Source: Bacteroidota bacterium (GTDB lineage Bacteria; Bacteroidota; Bacteroidia; Bacteroidales; Prolixibacteraceae). Taken from it: a DNA stretch of 33,001 nt. The notes under the pieces were generated by a model. It was not told the DNA's origin. It was given only the letters and a program-made list of their open reading frames with translations, and searched no databases. Position numbers and translations under genes: made by a program. The stretch is taken from positions 1-33,001 of the forward strand of contig JAJUGZ010000041.1 in assembly GCA_029265715.1 (NCBI GenBank), given 5' to 3'. This document shows, one piece after another, positions 1 to 6,540 of the stretch (its first letter is position 1; every line of letters starts with the position of its first letter).

Positions 1-229
1 TATTAAACATTGCTCTGAACGATAAATCTGTTTTTCTATTACGCTTCTAAAGTACTAATAATCAACAACTAAAACAAATACAAGATAAAGAATGCCAACG
101 AATTGTGCACATTTTTCTAATCTGTTAAAGTAGAATTAAAAAACACATGAAAAAACAAGTCTTACAACCGTATTTATTCTTAAAATCAATGAATAACTTG
201 CTGTATAAGAGTCGATTGGTAAAATAGCT
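1..229 (+). promoter_or_regulatory. putative CRISPR leader
   Basis: AT-rich, gene-free stretch directly abutting the first CRISPR repeat. I place the leader on this side for two reasons. The repeats nearest to it are identical, while the changed repeats (a terminal change at 932, an internal change in the stray copy at 1121) cluster at the far end, as expected for the oldest end. The repeat also ends in GGATTAAGAC on the plus strand, and an ATTAAGAC-like 8-nt 5' handle would fit crRNAs read left to right. No open frame of note is seen. The integration-site motif and promoter cannot be pinpointed. Confidence 0.6.
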
Positions 230-933
230 ATCAGAGAGTAACTTCCAGCAAATGAAGGATTAAGACTAAATCAACATCATCGGGTATGTCGTTAAAACCT
301 TGTCATCAGAGAGTAACTTCCAGCAAATGAAGGATTAAGACCGGCCAACGTGTAACTGTGTATGTGTCGGACATGTACTATCAGAGAGTAACTTCCAGCA
401 AATGAAGGATTAAGACAATTTGAATTTTCATCTGTATTTGAATTTAAAGTGCAATCAGAGAGTAACTTCCAGCAAATGAAGGATTAAGACCCTTGCAAAC
501 AGTTCTAATCGTGGAGCATCTGAAACATCAGAAAGTAACTTCCAGCAAATGAAGGATTAAGACATTTTTGTAGATTTCTAAAGTTGTCATCGTTTTAAGA
601 TCAGAGAGTAACTTCCAGCAAATGAAGGATTAAGACTGTTTCGAATAATTCCCAATCAGTTGGGAGCGAGTACTATCAGAGAGTAACTTCCAGCAAATGA
701 AGGATTAAGACTGCCCTGAAACAATTGCCTGGTTGTTCATTAATTTTAATCAGAGAGTAACTTCCAGCAAATGAAGGATTAAGACATCATTCAATTCGTC
801 CAAAATGTCTTTTTCGATAGCAATCAGAGAGTAACTTCCAGCAAATGAAGGATTAAGACTTTAAGAACGGCGGTTTCCCTTGTGTCGAAAATCAGGATCA
901 GAGAGTAACTTCCAGCAAATGAAGGATTAAGTC
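230..933 (+). CRISPR. CRISPR array, 10 repeats of 37 nt and 9 spacers
   Basis: Repeats begin at 230, 305, 380, 454, 527, 600, 675, 749, 823 and 897. Each is 37 nt and runs ATCAGAGAGTAACTTCC...GGATTAAGAC. The nine spacers are 36-38 nt and all different. The copy at 527 has AGAAAG in place of AGAGAG, and the last copy (897-933) ends GTC instead of GAC, the usual mark of the trailer end. Repeat and spacer lengths suit type I-B or type III systems of Bacteroidota, but no cas gene lies in the window and the subtype cannot be decided. The cas locus, if present, is probably left of position 1, beyond the leader. The likely crRNA strand is plus, from the leader position and the repeat 3' end. I saw no spacer matching elsewhere in this window, by eye only. 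Confidence 0.97.
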
Positions 934-977
934 TTCTTCTTCGTAAACAGTTTTAAACTCAATTTTATCATATTTCA

Positions 978-1060
978 CTCACCCCAAGCCCGGTAACCCG
1001 GTCTTTCCCCCTCTCTATGCATAGAGAGGGGCGGCGCATCGAAGATGCGACAGGGGTGAG
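978..1060. repeat. REP/MITE-like palindromic element inserted in the CRISPR trailer
   Basis: The element is bounded by an 8-bp inverted repeat, CTCACCCC (978-985) and GGGGTGAG (1053-1060). Inside are CCCGG repeated around TAA (989-1001), a perfect 24-bp palindrome centred on ATGCAT (1008-1031), and a hairpin CGCATC-gaa-GATGCG (1035-1049). It has no coding capacity. A 10-bp direct repeat TAAACAGTTT lies on both sides (944-953 and 1081-1090) and could be a target duplication or chance. Elements of this shape are common as dispersed intergenic palindromes in Bacteroidota. A mobile origin is inference. Confidence 0.7.
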
Positions 1061-1120
1061 TATGGTAGACAAATAAAATTTAAACAGTTTCTTCTATGTC
1101 TAATGTCTGATGTCTAAAGG

Positions 1121-1157
1121 ATCAGAGAGTAACTTCCGGCAAATGAAGGATTAAGAC
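1121..1157 (+). CRISPR. stray degenerate CRISPR repeat
   Basis: A complete 37-nt copy of the array repeat with one internal change (TTCCGGC for TTCCAGC). It lies 187 nt beyond the last array repeat and 60 nt from the end of the helicase gene. The gap is about five times a normal spacer and holds the palindromic element at 978-1060. I read it as the original last repeat, pushed away by insertion into the final spacer. The stretch just before it (1094-1116) is made of short ATGTCT-type repeats. Confidence 0.9.
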
Positions 1158-1216
1158 AGATGGTCAATCATACAGTTAATAGCTGACAAATCCCTGTAAT
1201 TGAGGACAATGGGGCA

Positions 1217-4126
1217 TTAACTAAACAAGCTCAGGATTTCTTCTTTGGTAATGGTTTTAAACGGGTTGTTCGAGTTGATAAACTTTTCGGCCAGGGCCGA
1301 TTTTCGGGCTTTCAGGACCTGAATTTTTTCTTCGATGGTGCCCTCGGTGATAAATCGGTAAACAATCACTTTTTTATCTTGCCCAATGCGGTGCGCGCGG
1401 TTGATGGCCTGGTTTTCGGCAGCGGGGTTCCACCACGGATCGATGATGAACACGTAGTCGGCCGAAGTCAGGTTGAGGCCAACGCCGCCGGCTTTCAACG
1501 AAATCAGGAAAATACGGTTCTCCGGATCGTTCTGGAATGTGTTGATCACTTCGGCGCGGTTGGCTGTTTTTCCGGTGAGCAGCGAATATTTCCAGCCTTT
1601 GTGCTCGATGCGCCTGCGCAACAAGTCGAGGTGTTTGACAAACGAGGAGAAAATCAATACCTTGTGGTTTTCGGCAACCAGGTCGTGCAGGCAATTGTAA
1701 ATTTCATCGAACTTGCCCGATTCGGTGCTTTCCGAGCCTTCGATCATCGACGGGTGGTTGGCCAATTGTCGCAGGCGCGTAAGCCCCTGCAATACCAAGA
1801 ACCCCGATTTTTCCATGCCTTCGGTTTCGATGGTTTGCAGGATGGCATTTCGGATTTGCGACTTTTCTTTTTCGTACACCTCTTTCTGACTGCCGGGCAT
1901 TTCGCAAAACCGGATGTGTTCGGTTAGTGGCGGAAGATCTTTGGCCACTTCCTCTTTGGTGCGGCGCAGCACAAACGGGCGGATCAGCATTTGCAGCTTG
2001 GCTTGCTGGTTTTTGTCGTCGCGTTTTTCGATGGGCGTGATAAATTCGCGTTTGAAATATTGCTGGTTCCCGAGTAGTCCTTTGTTCAGGAAATTCATTT
2101 GCGACCACAAGTCCGACAGCGAGTTTTCGATGGGTGTGCCGGTCAGCACCAGCCGGTGTTGCGATTTTAGTTGCGAAATAGTCTGATAGGTTTTCGATCC
2201 GGCGTTTTTTATATTTTGGCTTTCGTCGAGGATGACGTAAAAAAATTCGTGTTCGCCCAGCATCTCTATATCGTTTCGCACCGTGCCATACGTGGTCAGG
2301 ATTACATCGTACTGGTCGATGATGTTCTGAAAATCAGACGACTTTTTTCGCTGGGTGCCAACATATTTGAATACTTTCAGCGAAGGGGCAAATTTTCGGA
2401 GTTCGTTGCCCCAGTTGTGCACCAGCGATGTTGGCATTACGACTAACGAAGCTGGCTGGATGGGTGTTTCCACTTTGAGCCCGGCAAACAGGCCTTCGTA
2501 AATTTGCGGGTAAACCGGTTTTTGTGATTTCAGCAGCAGGGTGATGGTTTGCAGGGTTTTCCCGAGCCCCATGTCGTCGGCTAGGCATCCGCCAAAGCGT
2601 TGTTGTTGCAGGCGGTACATCCACCCAAATCCGTCTTCCTGGTAGGCGCGCAGTTTGGCCCGCAGTTTTTTGGGGAGGGACGGTTTTTCGGTGTGGGGGC
2701 CGTTCAATCCGGTGAGGCGGTTAAAATAGCTCCGGTCGATGCCTTTCACGTTCTTTTCGAGTAACTGAAAGTGATGCTTCCGGAAGCGCAACAGATTGCC
2801 ATCGGCTTTGCCAAAGGGGATCAGTTCCTGGTATTGCGAAAACCATTCTTCGGGCAAAATGGCGATTTGTCCGGATGGCAGCACATACTCGCGAATACCG
2901 TTGGCAATGTGGTGGCGCAGTTTTAGGAATGGGATGTGGTAATCGCCAAAACGTACGGTGGCATAAATATCGAACCAGTCTTGCGTGGTTTTTACTTCGA
3001 TATCGAGCGCTTGTGTGTCGGTGAAATATTGTTTTCCTGTGTCGCTTTGACGAATGCGGAAACCTGCCTGCTGCAGCTCTTTTTTGTGGTCGCTGAGCCA
3101 GTTTACCAAGCGGTAAAGTTTTTCCTGAGTTGGTAACTGATGGGTGTTTGCCGGCCAGAATTTTCCGTTCGTTTCCAGAAGCCCGGCCTGTCTTAATTGA
3201 GCAATTTGCTGCTTTTCCCAGTTCGGGTCGCGCGTAAATTTCCGGAACAGGTAATTCCCGGCGGTATATTCTATCGACACAACGGTTTGCGATGGCGAGT
3301 CGGGGGCAACTTCGTTGGTGTCGTAGCTGAAACGGAGTTTGAAAGCCGGATCCTGGGTTTCGCCGGATTCGAGTACCAGTACGGCCTTTTTTACCGGTTC
3401 TTGCGTTACAATAGAAAACCCGCTGGCCTCGACCGGGAACTCGCGAATGGTATTCAGTACAAAGGTGTGGAAATATTTTTCTTCGACTGCCGGTGCGACA
3501 GAGACTTCCGGATTGGTAAAAAACGGGAGCAAGCGCTTGGCCGGTAAGTTGCGAAAGGCGTATAACCGATCGCGAAATACGATACAGCAGGGGTTGTTCG
3601 ACACCAGCCTGACTGTTTTGTGCAACAAATCGAGTGGTTGCCCTTCGTGGCTTAACGCGAGGCTGTAATGCGTGCCCGATTCGTTTCTCCGGAAACGGAA
3701 CACATAGTCGGAGTATTGGCTGTTGACCACAATTTGGTCTTCGTCGTACAGGTTGGCATATTTGGCTTGTTTCTGGAAAACGCGGGTCTGGCGTTTCATC
3801 AGGATTTCGACACACTGGATGATGTGCCGGTCGATGTATGGGCTGATGACATTTTGGAACAGATCGTCGTTCATGTTCTGGAAAAAGCTGCTACTCTCGG
3901 CTTTTCGTGCGAACTTGCGGACCAGGGCTTCGTCGCTGTATGCCTCGATTAGTTTGACCAACTCGATTTGGTCGGCGCTCAGTTGCAGCGTGTTGTTCTT
4001 CAGATCGTACGATTTTACCACCTTCCGGATTGTGTAAAACGATCCGTTGGGCTCCATCATGAGCGGAACAAAAACATTTCCGAAAATCCGGTGTTCGGTT
4101 AATCCGATGATAAATTCCTGTGCCAA
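1217..4126 (-). CDS. SNF2-family DEAD/DEAH-type helicase
   Basis: A 969-residue superfamily 2 ATPase of the SNF2/RapA kind, expected to move along DNA or remodel protein-DNA complexes in the cytoplasm. Visible motifs: Walker A DMGLGKT (518-524), DESQ in the DEAH position (634-637), motif III LTGTP (661-665), LRRTKEEV (720-727), and the helicase C-lobe SLKAGGVGLN (876-885) with QAINRAHRIGQ (906-916). Residues 1-485 are the large N-terminal part usual for bacterial SNF2 proteins; I see no SWIM zinc-finger cysteines. The reading frame begins at a TTG; the first in-frame ATGs lie only at residues 23-24. An in-frame stop precedes the TTG by about 33 nt, so TTG is the probable start because MAQEFIIGLTEH looks like the natural N-terminus. 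It lies next to the CRISPR array, but nothing ties it to Cas function. Transcribed alone. Confidence 0.93.
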   Translation of the reverse strand: MAQEFIIGLTEHRIFGNVFVPLMMEPNGSFYTIRKVVKSYDLKNNTLQLSADQIELVKLIEAYSDEALVRKFARKAESSSFFQNMNDDLFQNVISPYIDRHIIQCVEILMKRQTRVFQKQAKYANLYDEDQIVVNSQYSDYVFRFRRNESGTHYSLALSHEGQPLDLLHKTVRLVSNNPCCIVFRDRLYAFRNLPAKRLLPFFTNPEVSVAPAVEEKYFHTFVLNTIREFPVEASGFSIVTQEPVKKAVLVLESGETQDPAFKLRFSYDTNEVAPDSPSQTVVSIEYTAGNYLFRKFTRDPNWEKQQIAQLRQAGLLETNGKFWPANTHQLPTQEKLYRLVNWLSDHKKELQQAGFRIRQSDTGKQYFTDTQALDIEVKTTQDWFDIYATVRFGDYHIPFLKLRHHIANGIREYVLPSGQIAILPEEWFSQYQELIPFGKADGNLLRFRKHHFQLLEKNVKGIDRSYFNRLTGLNGPHTEKPSLPKKLRAKLRAYQEDGFGWMYRLQQQRFGGCLADDMGLGKTLQTITLLLKSQKPVYPQIYEGLFAGLKVETPIQPASLVVMPTSLVHNWGNELRKFAPSLKVFKYVGTQRKKSSDFQNIIDQYDVILTTYGTVRNDIEMLGEHEFFYVILDESQNIKNAGSKTYQTISQLKSQHRLVLTGTPIENSLSDLWSQMNFLNKGLLGNQQYFKREFITPIEKRDDKNQQAKLQMLIRPFVLRRTKEEVAKDLPPLTEHIRFCEMPGSQKEVYEKEKSQIRNAILQTIETEGMEKSGFLVLQGLTRLRQLANHPSMIEGSESTESGKFDEIYNCLHDLVAENHKVLIFSSFVKHLDLLRRRIEHKGWKYSLLTGKTANRAEVINTFQNDPENRIFLISLKAGGVGLNLTSADYVFIIDPWWNPAAENQAINRAHRIGQDKKVIVYRFITEGTIEEKIQVLKARKSALAEKFINSNNPFKTITKEEILSLFS

Positions 4127-4667
4127 AACCTGTTTGTTTCTATTTCCCGTAAAAAAAACTCACTCGCTTGTCTTCGTCCTGTTTTCAGGAGAAAACAAAA
4201 TTTAAAATTAATACTTTTTAAGAAGCCGAAAACCCGCTGGCGACGGTTTATTCAGGAAATTTCAGGAATGCTTAAAAAAGAAAAACGTCAAGGGCCGGAT
4301 CTAAGGCAACGAATGCTCTTTGGTTGAATCGGGTACCTGGTTGGTTTGTGATACCGGGCTTGGGGTGCTTGAAACGTGATAAGATTGAGTTTAAAATTTC
4401 TCGATCAACTAATTTTTTAGCAGTCGTTAAATGAAAATTTAAACAGAAGTGAAAATTTCTTTGACATCAGGGAACAGGGCCCAATTGAGGTGTTCCCGAT
4501 CCGATATTGTCTGATTTTCCCGACTAAAAAACCGAAATGTTTTAATCGAGTTTGTTAATCTTTGTGAAAAACCGAAATAATCCGAGATTCTTTTCCGAAT
4601 TGAGTAATTAAGTTTTTATTGCAAGGTTCAATGTCGTACCTTCGCCCGATATTTTTTTCTGAGATTC
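4127..4667. other. 541-bp divergent intergenic region
   Basis: Separates the divergent helicase and the 602-residue protein; no gene, tRNA or insertion sequence is seen. It holds a hairpin GGGAACA (4470-4476) / TGTTCCC (4491-4497) with a 14-nt loop, and a 12-bp direct repeat AAAAACCGAAAT (4527-4538 and 4567-4578) upstream of the plus-strand gene. TACCTTCG at 4637-4644 is one mismatch from the Bacteroidota -7 element and may serve the gene at 4668. All of these are weak candidates. Confidence 0.4.
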
Positions 4668-6476
4668 ATGATAAGTTATCAAACACATCCACATTCATTT
4701 CATATTCCCGTATTGGGCTTATGTTATACTGTCGATACGCCGGCCCGGGTGGCCCATCTGGGAATTAGCTCGGTGATATCGATTGTCGACGACATTTTGA
4801 TGGAAAAGATGCGGGAATTTTACTGTAAAAAGTTTAACCTTCCGTTTCAGGCCATTCCGACAAAAACCGAAGATCATCGGGCCAGGCGTATTACCGCCTA
4901 TCTGGATACGATACAGGAAGTTGTCAGGCAGAAATTTGAGAACCTGAAGAAATCGGTTGCTCAAACCGAAGAAGAGATTGACCGCTACATTAAGCTGTTA
5001 CCAGATATGTCGGCGCTCCGGCAAAAGTTTAATCAACTGGTAAAAACCGATAATTTCCGGGGAAAACTTCCGGAGTGGGTAAACGAAAATTTAGTGGCAG
5101 GCGATATCGATGTGAATATCATGTCGAAACTCGACCGCGACCGCTTTGAAGATGGCGAAAAGCTGCCGGTCGAGTTTAACGATGCCCATGCGGCTTTACG
5201 CGGTTTTGCCAAGAGTCAGCTCAACTCGTCGCTGGTGCTTTCGGCTGGGATGAACCCTCGTTTGTACAGTTACATCGAAGAGTTCGACGATTTTTACCCG
5301 GACGAGAACCTGATACTTAAAAAGCGGATTATCCTGAAAGTCAGCGATTATCGGTCGGCGTTGGTGCAAGGGCGTTTTCTGGCCAAAAAAGGGATTTGGG
5401 TTTCGGAATATCGCGTCGAGTCGGGACTAAATTGCGGGGGCCATGCTTTTGCAACCGATGGATATCTGATGGGACCGGTACTCGAAGAGTTCAAGAATGG
5501 GCGGACCGAGTTGGTCGATGCCGTTCATTCTATTTATGTAAAGGCTTTGCACGAAAAAGGGAAACCGGTTCCGGAGCAACCTTTCCAGGTGAAAATTACG
5601 GCACAGGGGGGCGTAGGCACGGCCGGCGAGCACCAATTCCTGATTGATTACTACGAGCTGGATTCGGTGGGGTGGGGAACTCCGTTTTTGCTGGTTCCTG
5701 ATGCCGTGAGCATGGATCACGAAACGCGACAGTTACTTTGTAATGCGACCGAAGAAGATTTGTACCTGAGCGAAGTTTCGCCGCTGGGGGTTCTGTTCAA
5801 CAATGTGCGCGGCAATAGCATGGACCGGCAAAAGGAGGCACAAAACAGCGCTGGAAAACCGGGTTATGCCTGCACAAAGAAATATCTGGCGTTGGCCCCG
5901 ATGGATGGGGCAGAAGGGGTTTGCACCGCATCGAAAGAGTACCAGCGCAAGAAAATTCAGGAACTGAACGAGAAGGGGCTGAGCCGGGAAGAATACGACC
6001 GCGAGCTTTTTCGCATAACCGATAAAGCTTGTCTTTGCAACGGGTTGACCAACTCTATTCTGATCGACAACGAGCTGGATACCCGTATCGAAGGCCGCAA
6101 TGTTATTGTTTGTCCGGGCCCGAACCTGGCGTATTTCAATAAGACAGTTTCGCTCGATACGATGGTCGATCACATATATGGACGCACCAACATCATTGAG
6201 CGGACCGATCGTCCGAATATGTTCCTGAAAGAATTGAAAATGTGCATTGATTATCTGGGCGGTAAAATTGAAGAAACTATTAAGCCGTTTTCGGATAAAC
6301 AAAAGAAAGTTTTTCAAACATTTCAGGAGAACCTCGTGAAGGGCGCTGATTATTACAAAGAGCTTTTCCAGAAGCATAAAGAGCGTTTTAACGATGCCAG
6401 CTCGAAAAGCAATTTGCTCGATGATTTAGAAAAACTAAAAGCCGAACTGGCGGTACTGAAGGCCAGGCTGGTTTAA
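4668..6476 (+). CDS. cysteine-rich protein of unknown function (602 aa)
   Basis: I do not recognise the family. Residues 305-350 (VKITAQGGVGTAGEHQF followed by VGWGTPFLLVPDA) look like the glycine-rich phosphate-binding turn of an FMN-dependent TIM barrel such as the nitronate monooxygenase/PfaD group; this resemblance is by eye only. Ten cysteines occur, several in short contexts: NCGGHAF (C256), C358, YACTKK (C402), GVCTAS (C419), ACLCNG (C455, C457), VCPGP (C482), C526. Clustering of C402-C482 would fit a metal or Fe-S site. Residues about 540-602 are charged and probably helical or coiled coil. There is no signal peptide or membrane segment, so a cytoplasmic location is expected. It is monocistronic, starting at the first ATG after a long intergenic region and ending just before a strong terminator. 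Confidence 0.85.
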   Translation: MISYQTHPHSFHIPVLGLCYTVDTPARVAHLGISSVISIVDDILMEKMREFYCKKFNLPFQAIPTKTEDHRARRITAYLDTIQEVVRQKFENLKKSVAQTEEEIDRYIKLLPDMSALRQKFNQLVKTDNFRGKLPEWVNENLVAGDIDVNIMSKLDRDRFEDGEKLPVEFNDAHAALRGFAKSQLNSSLVLSAGMNPRLYSYIEEFDDFYPDENLILKKRIILKVSDYRSALVQGRFLAKKGIWVSEYRVESGLNCGGHAFATDGYLMGPVLEEFKNGRTELVDAVHSIYVKALHEKGKPVPEQPFQVKITAQGGVGTAGEHQFLIDYYELDSVGWGTPFLLVPDAVSMDHETRQLLCNATEEDLYLSEVSPLGVLFNNVRGNSMDRQKEAQNSAGKPGYACTKKYLALAPMDGAEGVCTASKEYQRKKIQELNEKGLSREEYDRELFRITDKACLCNGLTNSILIDNELDTRIEGRNVIVCPGPNLAYFNKTVSLDTMVDHIYGRTNIIERTDRPNMFLKELKMCIDYLGGKIEETIKPFSDKQKKVFQTFQENLVKGADYYKELFQKHKERFNDASSKSNLLDDLEKLKAELAVLKARLV

Positions 6477-6505
6477 GCGCTCCAAAAGACAGATATTTAT
6501 GAAAT

Positions 6506-6540
6506 GAGGGTTTCACCGGTGTGAAGCCCTCGTTTTTTAT
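6506..6540 (+). terminator. rho-independent terminator
   Basis: Stem GAGGGTTTCAC / GTGAAGCCCTC (11 pairs including one G-U), loop CGGT, followed by GTTTTTTAT. It lies 29 nt after the stop of the 602-residue gene and abuts the convergent gene's stop at 6540. Confidence 0.9.

Noticed and set aside
2721-3815. 364-codon minus-strand frame inside the helicase gene
   Set aside because: It is an out-of-frame shadow of the helicase coding sequence, rich in Arg, Pro and Cys, with no domain.
1217-4126. SNF2 helicase as part of a CRISPR-linked or other defence system
   Set aside because: Only adjacency supports it. The protein has the general domain plan of a stand-alone bacterial SNF2 helicase, and no methylase, nuclease or cas gene is beside it.
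4470-4497. tRNA or small structured RNA in the 4127-4667 gap
   Set aside because: A single 7-bp stem only; no cloverleaf, CCA end or T-loop in register.
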